A stretch of 64,000 nt of DNA from Effrenium voratum. Taxonomy: Eukaryota; Sar; Dinophyceae; Suessiales; Symbiodiniaceae. The notes beneath the pieces are model-generated. The model saw nothing but the letters and a program-made list of their open reading frames with translations. It searched no databases and was not told the origin of the DNA. Positions 41,519 to 52,200 of this stretch are shown in pieces. A program made the translations under genes and the position numbers. The stretch covers positions 146,255 to 210,254 of the forward strand of contig CAUJNA010000511.1 in NCBI GenBank assembly GCA_963377175.1, read 5' to 3'. Within the stretch, counting starts at the first letter, position 1. Each line of letters starts with the position of its first letter.

Positions 41519-41983
41519 GCAAGGGCTCGGTCCAACTGCGTCTGCTGCCTTTACGCAGGCACATGCACGCCGCTGCACATACTCAAAAAACATGCTTGAA
41601 AAAAGAAACAACAACAATCTGCGGAAAAAAACAACACGTCCATCGTCCCCAAGTTACAAAAACCTTTGACGTTCAGCAAAACAAAGATCAGCGTTCAAGC
41701 AAAAATATATTTGCAATCTTGGAGTAAAATTCGAGACATGTGTGTGAAATCCATGAACCATAGAAAATCAAGCTCTCTATTTAAGCATTATTTTTTGCAA
41801 AAACAACAATGCTTAATTAAGCGAACAATGCTTAAATAAAAACTACAATGCTTAATTAAGCACAAAACAATGCTTCCTAAAGCATTTTTGCTTCAAAAAA
41901 CAAAAAACAATGTTTAATTAAAGGAAAAACGCTTAATTAAGCATTCACTTTAAGCATTGTTAGCTTAATTAGACATTGTTAAA
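41519..41983. repeat. AT-rich GCTTAATTAAGC palindromes
   Basis: From 41775 to 41985 there are eight or more AATGCTTAATTAAGC-type palindromes and half sites in A-rich DNA. They directly follow the stop of the viral gene at 41984. 41519-41770 holds the upstream region of the basic-protein gene without further features. Confidence 0.8.
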
Positions 41984-42661
41984 TTATTTAACTACTTTTG
42001 GAAGCTCTGGGACTCCGCCCACGCCCTCGGCGGCAACGGCAACCTCGCCCTCCTCCGCAGCCACGGCCGCCGTCTCCTCAACGGCCTGCGCGCCGCGCTC
42101 CACCTCCTGCGCGCGCTGCCCCGCCTTGTCCAGGAGGCGCTCCACGTCACTGAGCCGGCCTATGATCTGCGGAGGCGGCGGGCCCGGACGGGGCAGCACG
42201 TTCAGACGCACGTCTCGGCTGCATTCTGGAGCGCTGAGAGCGGAAGGCCTGCGCGGCTGCAAGCCGCGGCCCCTGCGCCTATAAGGTCCGCTGCCGCCTG
42301 AGCGCCGTCTGCAGTGCTGCGCAGACGGTCCGTGATGGAGGGCGGCCCCTGCCCGTTGGCCAACCTAGCGGGTTCCGCCGTACCCTTGGTACCTTCGCGC
42401 CAGCCGCACGTCCTTGTCCGTGGCCTCTGCGGAAGTGCGGAAGCCGTCCTCGGGAATTGCCTGCAGAGGCGTGCGCTGCAGGGGCCGAGGGTTGGGGTCC
42501 TTGCTGGACTGCACAAAATCGTCCAAGTAGAAGTGGCTTGTGATGAACGAGGTGGCCTTGCGGTCCGACTGATCCAGGGGCAGCGGCTTACTCCGCTCAA
42601 GGTAGCCCACCACCTGCTCAAAGCGCGGGCGCTGGTTGAAGCCGTGGGCCCGAAGTGTCTT
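41984..42661 (-). pseudogene. Viral hypothetical protein, start codon lost
   Basis: The reading begins with ATA AAG ACA directly after the stop of the gene above. ATA probably replaces the start ATG. The first frame has HGFNQRPRFEQVVGYLERSK, SFITSHFYLDDFVQSSKDPN and RLARRYQG. A second has ITDRLRSTADGAQAAADLIG. A third has IIGRLSDVERLLDKAGQRAQ and ends ELPKVVK. The C-terminal third is an Ala/Glu coiled coil. The intended length is ~220 residues. The two frameshifts and lost start make it inactive. Family not recognised; a structural role is plausible from the neighbours. Confidence 0.5.
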
Positions 42662-42664
42662 TAT

Positions 42665-42925
42665 TTACTGTTGCGCAACTTCGTCCGCCGCCCGTTCCAC
42701 GCCCCGGCGCTTGGCCCGCGCGTAGCGCAGCTGGGGTACCTGGCGGCGCACGGCTTCGTCAGCCGGCTCCCCCAGCCAGAAGTTGAAGGCCCGCGCCTCC
42801 TCCAGTTCTTGGTAGCGCTTCAGCAGCAGCGGTTGCAAGTTGTAACTGGGGTACGTCTTGCGGAACCACCGGAGTTCAAGCCTGCGCGGGGGGACGGTGC
42901 CACTTAGGGGGAGGGGTTTCACCTG
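42665..42925 (-). pseudogene. C-terminal piece of a viral gene cut by the LINE
   Basis: The minus strand reads RRLELRWFRKTYPSYNLQPL, EEARAFNFWLGEPADEAVRR and ends RGVERAADEVAQQ with TAA at 42665. It starts abruptly at the retrotransposon junction near 42925. It is immediately upstream of, and nearly overlaps, the next viral gene, as in a compact viral operon. Family not recognised. Confidence 0.5.
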
Positions 42926-42956
42926 AGTGCCAATTGGACACGGTTTTTGGCCTGCC

Positions 42957-44742
42957 ATGGATGAACCAGATAGATGGCCATCTCGACCAATCATGGAACA
43001 ATGGTACACCTTGAACATTCGGGGCACACAGAGGATTGCAGTCAAGGACTCATTGCTTGATAATACACTTTGGTATGGAGCTGCCATCAGGCATGATCGC
43101 CCTCGAGCTGCAATTGTCAAATGTATTTGTGCAACCCACAGAGATTCTCTTTACACGGAATTTTCAGCTGAAATCATGAAGTACGGACCGCACGGCAGAC
43201 TCCATGGTTTCATGACATGTTCGGTATTGATTCCTAAAAGGTATTTGGGTGGATTGACAGAAGAATTCATTGTAACCGTGACCCATGCCTTCTTTCAGGA
43301 TGCTCAACAACGAACCCTGCGCGTTGACATTGAACAAGGAGGGTGCTTTTTGAGACCATGCCTGCAGAAGCCCAGCTGCGCCGTTGACCTTTTTGCAGGA
43401 TTAGGTGGATGGGCCCTTGGCCAAGATTGGGCAATCGAAGCAACTGGTGGACAATCGCCCCCAATCACAATTAGCATCGAATACAGTAGAGACACTGCAA
43501 AGGCTTCATCCGACCTCTTTGAGGGAACCTTTTGGGACCTTGGTTCATTTTTGACCGAAACCCGAGTGCAGTTCGATCAAGGACATCACTTCATCAACGC
43601 AAAAGTAGGAGACAGGAAGGTTCAACAGAAGCTGGCACCATGGAATTTGGCAGTAGCAGTTGCTAGCCCGTCATGTCAACCATGGTCTTCGGCGGGCAAT
43701 CAGCATGGTCTGTCAGCGGAATTGGGCTTCAATTTTTGCGAGCTCAACAACTTTGTGTGTGCAATTCAACCTTGCCTGATTGCCCTGGAGAATGTCAGGG
43801 GATTATTGAACCACCCGCATTTCGGATTGATTGTCAAGATCCTCGAGCATAATGGCTTGAGGTTGGTATATCAGGAGATCCAGACCACCCGCAAATGGCT
43901 CCCAACCGAAAGAACACGATTGCTGTGCATTTTCAAACGCTTGGATTGGGAATTGCCCTTATGAGAAGATTCAGATGCTACACCAGCTTTCCATGCCTTG
44001 GAACGAGCAGTCCGAGAATATTCTTCGCTATTTGGATGAGGACGCACGGGACGAGAGCATCTTGAAGCCCACGAATCAGGAACTGCTCAATTTGGCCAAT
44101 CTGCAGTATTTTGCAGGAGCTCAGGGTGGCGTGAATCCTATCAAGGTCCTTGCAGCCAGGAATGTCGCTACAAAAAACCACTTTGGACCAATCATGGCCA
44201 GTTACAGAACGAACGCAAACTTTCAGGAATCCTTCTTGAAAGACCATAAGCTGCTGGCAAACATCAAATGCATCAATGGGAAGTACCTTTTCTTGCATCC
44301 CATTGAAACGCAGCAGCCCTGGGGATGCCTAAGGAGGTCAGAAGGAAGAGTTTCGCGATTCCAGATGAGCCCACTGAGGCCTTTCGACTTTTGGGCAACA
44401 TGTATGTTCCTTTTCAATCGGGTCAGGCATGGATTAAGATCAATTTCCTTATCAATCCGGAAAGCACTTATGTCTGTATGAAAGAAGTCGCGAAGCTTTG
44501 GAAAACGTGCATGATTGACTTCACAGACTGCAGAATCAGGCGTATTGACCATGTCTTCTCGGTCGAACCCAGAACTGCTGATGCCACCGATGAGTGTGTA
44601 CCGACGCAGAAATTTGCGTGCTGGAAGGGAACGTCAAGGCTGGTGTATGATGCATCCATCGATGACGAGGCTCTGCACACGCATATTTGTTCATGTGGAT
44701 CACCCAAATCCTCTGAATGCGCCTTGAACACAGGACGGGGGG
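42957..44742 (+). pseudogene. Retroelement-encoded C5 cytosine methyltransferase
   Basis: ATG at 42957. The main frame (to 43964, 335 residues) has VDLFAGLGGWALG (motif I, ~43383), ASPSCQPWSSAGNQ (motif IV, catalytic Cys, ~43665), ALENVRGLL (motif VI, ~43785) and PTERTRLLCIF (motif VIII, ~43905). A TGA at 43962 is followed by a second frame to ~44320 and a third with FRLLGNMYVPFQSGQAW, a motif-X-like closing segment (~44385). Thus a whole catalytic and target-recognition arrangement is present but broken by two frame slips. A homopolymer tract at 44737-44768 causes a further shift into ORF1. Methyltransferase capture by retrotransposons has been described in dinoflagellates and charophyte algae. 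It could mark or protect the element's DNA. Confidence 0.75.
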
Positions 44743-44768
44743 GAAAAAAAAAAAATTTTCGCCCCCCC
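44737..44768. repeat. G7-A12-T4-CG-C7 homopolymer palindrome
   Basis: Seven G, a twelve-A run, four T, CG and seven C form an imperfect self-complementary block exactly where the reading frame changes between the methyltransferase region and ORF1. It may be a genuine slip site or a sequencing error. Confidence 0.6.
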
Positions 44769-44769
44769 A

Positions 44770-47700
44770 GGACGAATCGCAGTTTCAGGAGCCGATGCAA
44801 CCGACACCGAGGCCATCACTTTCCTCTTCAAGGAGCGAACTGTAGTTGTGAACCGACGAAACATCCCATCCTGCACCTTTGAATTTGGAGCGTTCTTTGG
44901 AAGATCAATTTCAGATGAAACGATTGCTGCTCTCAATGCTGAAACCATTGCATGCAAGACCATCAGCGCGAACCTTGTCTTGTATCCGAATCAGCAGCTA
45001 CCTGGAATCGTCCTCGTTACCCCCACTATTCAACCAGCGCGTGAGCTCAGAGAGGATGTCATTTTTGGAAAAGGAGAAGATTGCATCAATGTGACACGCA
45101 AGAGGCAAAATCCCGAGAAGACTCACTTCGCTTTGCAAGAACTGCGAGTCGTTGAACTTGCCGAGCTGTCAGGTTGGTCCTTTCAGACAATGTGCGACCC
45201 GTACGAAATCAGTATCCAGCAACTTCAGATCCGCCCGAAACTCAGAAGCTGGTCTTTGCAACACGATGAGTTTGAATATATTCTGCAAATCCATATGTGG
45301 ACTGCTGTATGTGGAGCCATTGCGAAGAACCAATCAATCAGAGGGCATTGCGTTGACTTTTTGGGGCATGAGACTCAGATTGCGTTTGACAATGATGCTG
45401 TGCTGATTGCTTGCGTGCAGACATTCAATCGAATTTTCCCCCATCACCAGCCCGTTTGCATTGTTGATCTGAATGACGAGAAGCGCAAATGGGCAATTGT
45501 TCGAGAAGCAACAGCTCCAACCATCAGTTTGCAGAATGGGGCTCCGTGCAGGGAGATTACCATCAGCCGCAACAGATCAAATGTGCAACATCTTACAGCA
45601 GGACCACAGATTGTGCATTTTCGTGAGAAAGAAGGCTGCCTTCAGTCGAGACTGTATGACGAGAGGGGGCGCAACGACATGCAAAAGCTCGAAGATGCAA
45701 ATATCCTTCTTGCACTCAATGAGAAGACGATCCCAATCAGGCTTGACCAAGGAATTAGTGGAGAGTTGACTGCTATCATTGCAGGAACTTACCGTGTTGG
45801 CCGGACCCAGATTATTGTTCTTGATGAGCTTGCAAATTCTTACCTTCTTGGTTTCGCCCAAATATGGAGGAGGCTATCACCAAAGCCGTTGGTTACCTGC
45901 ACACTTGTGTGGGTGTCAGGTCTTCAGACCGCTTTCACTGTGCCATCAGACACCTCCGTTGACCACATCCACCTAGCGTGGAAGATCGCAAACAAGTGGT
46001 TTGGTATTGAAAGCGAAGTGCGTTTTGTGCTTGGAGGAAAGCAGATCATGCCTCAGGCAACTCTCGGGGAAATCGGCGCCGGCAGCTTGAAGATCCACGC
46101 AATACTCCCACTGCAGGGAGGAGGCGCCAAGACAGACAGGAACACTTCATTCAAGAATAATCTTGCTCGCTGGATGTTGCTTGAAGGAGTTACTCTTGAC
46201 AAGGTAACAACTGTTCTTGACAACATTCAGAAGAAAGCCGGAAACCAGCAGATGTCCTTCCTTGATCAGCAGGAAGGGTCAAAGCGGTGGGAGCACCTCC
46301 AGCGGCTCTGCGAAAAGATTGGAGTTGACTGTCCAAAGCCTGACCTTGGCCCGGAAACTGCCAGAGCAAGGAGTACCAGGACCCATGCCAAGGACCAGAC
46401 AAAAGCGCTCGATTTTGCAAACACTGTTATTGAGTCAGGGTTTTTCATTATCGCAGACGACAAGCCGGCTGCAATTTTGAAGCACGTTGTCGTCAAAGGA
46501 ACTGGTGTGTGCCTCACTTCAGCCAATGAAGCTCACCAATGGCTTCAGGATAATGCGCCAATTTCGGGTGACCCCCTTGCAGTCCTCATACCATCAGACC
46601 AGCATGTACAATCTGAAAGACCGCACCAGGAACTCGTTGTGCCAATGCGAGACCCCCAAGGAAGAGCGATTTTGGTCTCAGCCAGGATGTACCAACTTGG
46701 CCAAACTGACATACGCACTGCCGAAATGCAGAGCAAAGTGATCGACTTGAGAACCGAATCGCACATTCTCATTGGCCTCCACAAAGATGAATTTAAGCAA
46801 GACGAATGGGAACGTATCACTGCAAACCCTGTTCGAGAGGCGAGGGCACTTTTGCGTGAACTTGGATGCACCGCGACCTTTTCAAAGGTCTGGGGAAGAA
46901 GATATACCAACAAGAACGTCCAGGTGCAACCGCAAGCTGCCGAATATGTCAGTTTCAGGGTGATGATCCCAGCTGAAGTTGAAGAAGACATGCTACGGCT
47001 TTCGGGTGCAAAAGGGCTTTACACAGTCTCTTTTGAAGGTGAAGGAACCCCGAAGAAGCTGTACAAGATCGTGTGGGTCACTGGCTCAAAACAGGATCTG
47101 CTTGTCAAATCAGCGTCGATCCAATCTCATGGAGTAATCCGCAACAAGACTGGATTTGGTTTGCGAATCAATCGGGAGAGCTATGAGAGCGTATTCAAAG
47201 GCCTGCGCCCCGGAGAAGACATCCCAGTTGAATTTGATGCCCAACACAAATGGAAGATTGAGCCGCTCCCTTTTGGCACCACAAGCGATGGGCTCAGAGA
47301 CTGGGCTATCTCAATTGGATGGTCAATCAAGCCATTGAAGTTTTTGGGGCCGCGAGCTGCACTCCTGGCATCTGAAAAAGCTCCACCTGAGGGAATCTTG
47401 TCAATCAATGGCATGCCTGTCTTGCTGAGAGCTTTGGACACGAAGAAGAAGCAAGCCGGAAGCCTAATTGCAGGACCACCACAGAAGAGAATGCCTGAGA
47501 GCACCAACGAAGATTGGCTGCAGACGCATGATCCATGGGCTCGGAGCTCGACGACTTCGACACCAGTTGACCCAAGGCCACCCTTGCCACGTCGCAGGCA
47601 TGACCAAGGATCAGGTCAGAGCGGACCTGTTGAGCAGCAACTCAAAGAACATGAAAGTGAAATTTCGACCCTGAAGAAATCGATCCAGCAGCTGTCAGAA

Positions 47701-47928
47701 GCCCAGGACAATTTTGCATGCCGGACTGGGGCTATGTTTGACGGAATCAGGAATGAAGTTACGAGTTTCGTGCAGCAAGCACTGAACCAGCAGGAGACGC
47801 GCACTCAATCCAGGTTTGATGAACTCAAGGAGATGCTCCAAGGCGCGATGCTTGCAAAGAGCGTTGCTTCTCCTGCCAGGGCTGCAAAGAAAAGCAAGCA
47901 AGAGACCGAGAAGCAGATGGAACCATGA
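44770..47928 (+). CDS. LINE ORF1: ubiquitin-like domain, central domain, coiled coil
   Basis: Open without a stop from about 44770 (GTG-start frame 44848) to TGA at 47926-47928, over 1026 residues. Before the polyG/A tract it probably continued from the methyltransferase as one polyprotein. Codons 45901-46125 encode a ~75-residue ubiquitin-like segment: it has PSDTSVDHI, then VRFVLGGKQIMPQATLGEIG and ILPLQGGG, matching ubiquitin in length, in the PSDT and GKQ positions and in the C-terminal di-glycine. After it come a charged helical part (NLARWMLLEGVTLDKVTTVL) and two alpha/beta modules (46780-47010 and 47240-47440) that could be RRM-like. A Pro/Arg-rich linker follows, then a C-terminal coiled coil (VEQQLKEHESEISTLKKSIQ, RFDELKEMLQG). 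Coiled coil plus RNA-binding modules are usual for LINE ORF1 chaperones; the Ubl is not. Confidence 0.7.
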   Translation, partial: GRIAVSGADATDTEAITFLFKERTVVVNRRNIPSCTFEFGAFFGRSISDETIAALNAETIACKTISANLVLYPNQQLPGIVLVTPTIQPARELREDVIFGKGEDCINVTRKRQNPEKTHFALQELRVVELAELSGWSFQTMCDPYEISIQQLQIRPKLRSWSLQHDEFEYILQIHMWTAVCGAIAKNQSIRGHCVDFLGHETQIAFDNDAVLIACVQTFNRIFPHHQPVCIVDLNDEKRKWAIVREATAPTISLQNGAPCREITISRNRSNVQHLTAGPQIVHFREKEGCLQSRLYDERGRNDMQKLEDANILLALNEKTIPIRLDQGISGELTAIIAGTYRVGRTQIIVLDELANSYLLGFAQIWRRLSPKPLVTCTLVWVSGLQTAFTVPSDTSVDHIHLAWKIANKWFGIESEVRFVLGGKQIMPQATLGEIGAGSLKIHAILPLQGGGAKTDRNTSFKNNLARWMLLEGVTLDKVTTVLDNIQKKAGNQQMSFLDQQEGSKRWEHLQRLCEKIGVDCPKPDLGPETARARSTRTHAKDQTKALDFANTVIESGFFIIADDKPAAILKHVVVKGTGVCLTSANEAHQWLQDNAPISGDPLAVLIPSDQHVQSERPHQELVVPMRDPQGRAILVSARMYQLGQTDIRTAEMQSKVIDLRTESHILIGLHKDEFKQDEWERITANPVREARALLRELGCTATFSKVWGRRYTNKNVQVQPQAAEYVSFRVMIPAEVEEDMLRLSGAKGLYTVSFEGEGTPKKLYKIVWVTGSKQDLLVKSASIQSHGVIRNKTGFGLRINRESYESVFKGLRPGEDIPVEFDAQHKWKIEPLPFGTTSDGLRDWAISIGWSIKPLKFLGPRAALLASEKAPPEGILSINGMPVLLRALDTKKKQAGSLIAGPPQKRMPESTNEDWLQTHDPWARSSTTSTPVDPRPPLPRRRHDQGSGQSGPVEQQLKEHESEISTLKKSIQQLSEAQDNFACRTGAMFDGIRNEVTSFVQQALNQQETRTQSRFDELKEMLQGAMLAKSVASPARAAKKSKQETEKQMEP

Positions 47929-49205
47929 TGGCGCAAATCATTGTGCCATTCATAGCGGTCTTTTCCTACTGGCTCATGTCCCCTGAGGGGGTTTTGGTTC
48001 GGAAAGGAGAGATCGCGAAATTCGACTATGACAGACCGCAGTATTTACATTCAGTTTGCAGTTGGGAGCTTTCTCATGTGCATTATTTCATGGGGACAGA
48101 TGCTTTTCATTTGGAATGTGCAGTGCGAAATACACCTGATGCTAAGCCATCATGTTGCAATATTGGGAAACCACCGAGGCATGTTTTTGTCAGCCATGCT
48201 GTTCACGTGCCTGGGAGGAAGAGACCGACCTGGACTAATGCTGACGTATGGATTGTTGATGCACATCCTCAACCCGCAAGCCCAGACGCCGGAAAGGGGA
48301 AAGGCAGACCATTCCGAGGATTAATCACGGACGATTGCAATGGTAATGAGAGCCTTTGTTTAATTCAACACTCGCTAGGTGACGGTACAATGATGCGCCA
48401 TCTTGCATCGGTAGGCGTAATGAGTTTCCTACTGACCGAGGTCCGTTCTGACAAAATCAGTGTTGGGCCTAGGCCTCGTGGAGAGATCGGTTGTAGACCT
48501 TTTGAGACGCCTGTGCAAGTGCGTGTCAGATGCGTTGTCCGCCTGCTGGCTTAGTGTGACCGGGAGCATTGGGAAGGCAGGATTGCTTAATAAATCTGAT
48601 CGGGCAGGGCACTTCTTGAGACCCTGCCGGAGCGAAGGGAGAAAAATCCTACAGGTTTATACCTTCGGGTACTTGTCTGCGCATTGCAGTGAGGAACTGG
48701 AGACGTGTGAACCAGATGCAACATTATATCATTGCGGCGCCGGATGCACCCTCCTGAGAATCACTCTCTCTTATGAAGCCTATACTCTTGAGGCGTGTGT
48801 ACGGAGCAGTTCTGATGAGGACCATACCCAGAGACCAGAGGCTTTCACCGTGAAAGCAGACGATTGCACAGGATTTGAGTGTATTCAACCGTGCAATAGA
48901 ATCCTCGGCCCTGCCACCGCAACAGGGTCTGCTTGTGTAGTGCTTGAGCAGTTGAGGGGGAAGGACATGACGTCCACCCGCATAAAGTTCAGCGTTGCAT
49001 CAGCCCAATCCCTACTCCGCCACTATCATGGCGAAATGTGCCTGTGTAGGCCAACGTATGAAATTTTGAGTGAAAGTCAGCCCATGTTTGGTGCTTATAA
49101 ATTTATTAACTCCCGCGCAAGTCGGGCTACTCTCACTGTGCGTCAGCCCTTGAGGCACGGCGGGAACGTATGTTTCCCAGTGCTCAATTTACCAATCAGC
49201 TGTAG
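47925..49205 (+). pseudogene. LINE ORF2 N-terminal Cys-rich region
   Basis: The ATG at 47925 overlaps the ORF1 stop as ATGA, a classic termination-reinitiation arrangement. The frame is open to 48554; the protein-like reading then shifts to a second frame (48560-49200) and back to the endonuclease frame at 49206. Two related Cys modules are visible: one with FHLECAVRN and ITDDCNGNESLCLIQHSLG, the second with YTLEACVRSSSDED and KADDCTGFECIQPCNRILG. Function unknown; it may bind nucleic acid. Two frame slips suggest decay, unless frameshifting is programmed. Confidence 0.5.
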
Positions 49206-49211
49206 AATCCG

Positions 49212-52200
49212 GTGGTGTTGGTACCTGGTGTACGAATTGGCGAAGCATCCAACCCTGGGCCAGACCCCTTGCCTACAGTGTGCATTTGTGCCTTCAATCC
49301 GACATCGGTCTACCAGAGATCGGAGCAGCTCGCGAAGTGTGGCGACGTTGTGTTGCTTTCAGAAACCAGTGCAACGCAGAGGGTCCAAAAACTCGAATCA
49401 CGGGCGTTGAGGACACTTGGAATGAGATCGGTATGGTCTCCACCGGTTGATCCGCATAAAGCCAGCGATTCGTATGCAACCTCGCTACGTGGGGCAAGCA
49501 GAGGAACGGCATGCCTCAGCCGCTTTCCAATTCGTGAAACCCGGGATCCGTTTCCAATCTCCTGGGGCAAGACCGGGCGAATTTCTGAATGCTATGTCCA
49601 GATTGGACACTTGCAGATCAGGATAATCACAATCTATGGATTTGCAAAAGGAACCCCCAATGGGCTCAGTATGACAAACTTTTTGCTTGAGGCAGCAGGC
49701 CAACGCTTGCTTTTGAATCGCACCCCCACGATTATTGGGGGCGACCTCAATCGCCAAGTTAACACACTAAGTGCCTGGACTCCCCTCCGCAACCAAGGTT
49801 TCGTCGAACTGCACGACTATGCAGCCTGTGCCCTAGGGACTGCCACTGAGCCGACATGTGTATCAAATGGAAACAAAGGTCCGGGAACGCGAAATGACAC
49901 TCTCCTGATCGACCCAAGATTGGTGCCTTTTCTCACCCATGTGAAGGTTGACAGTGAGAAGGCTATATCAGTACACCGGCCGGCGCAGGCCTTTTTCCAG
50001 TTGCCTCGTGAGCAAATCAAAGCACTAAGATGGCGATTACCCAAGGACTTCGCCGGACTAGGAATCTCCACATCCCAACTTGACGCTGCATACCTAGAAG
50101 ATGGACTTGAACCCTCTCAGCCAAACATTTCTGTCGAACGCACCCCTGATGGTTTGATTGAATGGACAAGAAAACTTGAGACCGTGATCGACCGAAAGAT
50201 GCAAAAATTGCACGTCCAGGACCCCGTGCTTTTTCCTTATCCGGGACTGCCTAAGGCGTCCAAAGGTAGGTGCATCGAGCGACGTGCTGTCCTCAAACCA
50301 ATTGCAGCACCATGCCGCCAAGCGCGTCACAACGACTACCAACCCCCAGGAGAAGCTGTTACCATCAGATCCAAGCAAAAGGTCCGGCAAGCACGCAGAT
50401 TGCGCAGTTTGCTTCACCTCGTCACCAAATACGCACACAACCCGGCCGACCATATTGCTAAACAGATGCAGGATGAGTGGAACGCCGCCTTGAATGCTAA
50501 AGGATACCACGGACCATTTGTCGACTGGCTGCTAAAATGGCCCGAAATTCCCTTTGTGACCGTGCAGACTCCGCATGAGGCTGAGCTTAATGACATCATG
50601 CAGATTGTTGAATACGACGCAAATGCCGCCGTTCTGTTTGAAGTCTCAAAACGAAAGGAGGCAGGACAATTTGCAGACAGGCTTGATGTCAGTGAGGCCT
50701 ATTGCCAAAAGAAAATCCAGCAGGTCAAGGGACCGCAACTGCCACCTGTGCGTCAGTTGACCAGCTGGGTCAAGCTGAACGTTGCGCCATTACGAATTAA
50801 AGCTAAAGGCGAACTCAGGTTCAGAGTTCTCAACTTTGATGCTTTCGACATTTACCTTGACGAGAAAATTTGCCAACTCACCCGTGTTGATGGTGATGTC
50901 ATCAGCATAACGCAGTGCGGCGCATCGTGTTATGAAAACCCTGTTTGTATTAAACAGAGACGCGAAATTTGTGACGAAAGGGATCTCCACCGGGCTTTCG
51001 CCCAGTACTGGATGCAATTCTGGAATAGGGATGATGAAGACAACCCGCACGCCTGGGACGCCTGGAGCCAGCATATCGACGCCTTCCCAACGCACCAGAT
51101 AATTGACAGCATCGACATGAGTGACATTGGTTACTGGAAACTGACACGCTCGGACATGAAGACTCGCTCAAGCCAAGGTGTGTGCGGTTGGTCCGTACCA
51201 GCCCACAAACTCTTGAGTGATTGCATTGTGACCGACCTAGTATCAATTTTGAACAGTTTTCGCGAAGGCTGGCCCGAATGGCTCATGACTTCGAGAGTCA
51301 CCATGCTTGCAAAGAGAGAAGATTGCGTTGAAGAAAAGCACACCCGCCCGATTACGGTGACATCCCTACTCTGGCGATGGTGGGCCTCAACCCTCGCCCG
51401 TCAGGTACTCTCGAAATGGATGCACACCTTGCCGCCCTCTGTTAAAGGAGGAGTGCCCCAAAGTTCCGTGCACGACGTTGCAATGCAAACCCATCTAGCC
51501 ATAGAGCGGGCGCATGATGGTGGTGTTCCAATTGCAGGATTCACGCTGGACATAGTCAAATGTTTTAATTGCATCCCACGTGAACCAGCCCAGATGCTTC
51601 TTGCAAAACTTGGAATCCCTCCAGATCTGATCCGGACATGGTATCGCAGTCTACAGCGGTTGACGCGAGTGATCGATATTGGGGGAAACCTGTCCCAGCC
51701 CATCCGGGCGACGACGGGACTCCCCGAGGGATGTCCGATCTCGGTCCTAGGCATGGCTGCGGTTGCATGGGCGTTCGCCATGAGTATCAGCCATCCACAA
51801 GTGCAGGTTCTCACATTTTATGACAATTGGTCTTGGATTTCGCCCGTAATTGAGCTCCACCAAGCCACACTTGTCAAAACCGTCAGTTTCTGTGAAATGC
51901 TGCGACTCAAGATTGACTTTGGTAAATCGTGGGCATGGGGAACTACCAAAGAACTGCGACGTTCATGGGAGACCATTCTTCGGAACAACCTTGAAGGAGG
52001 TAGCTCGGTGCCGATCGTGTTACAGGCAACCGACCTCGGCATTGTGTGCCACTTCGCTAAATCTCATGGTCTGCTCAAAGCTGGCGAACGAATTGAAAGC
52101 GGTATACGCCGACTTGGTAATCTCATTCACGTAAGAAGCTCTATTGACGTAGCGGGACACCTCGTCCAAACTGTGATATGGCCGCATGCCTTATTCGGAG

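Noticed and set aside
48028..48324. Hydrophobic 98-codon frame resembling a membrane protein
   Set aside because: It overlaps the ORF2 N-terminal frame, which has the ATGA start overlap and the repeated Cys modules.
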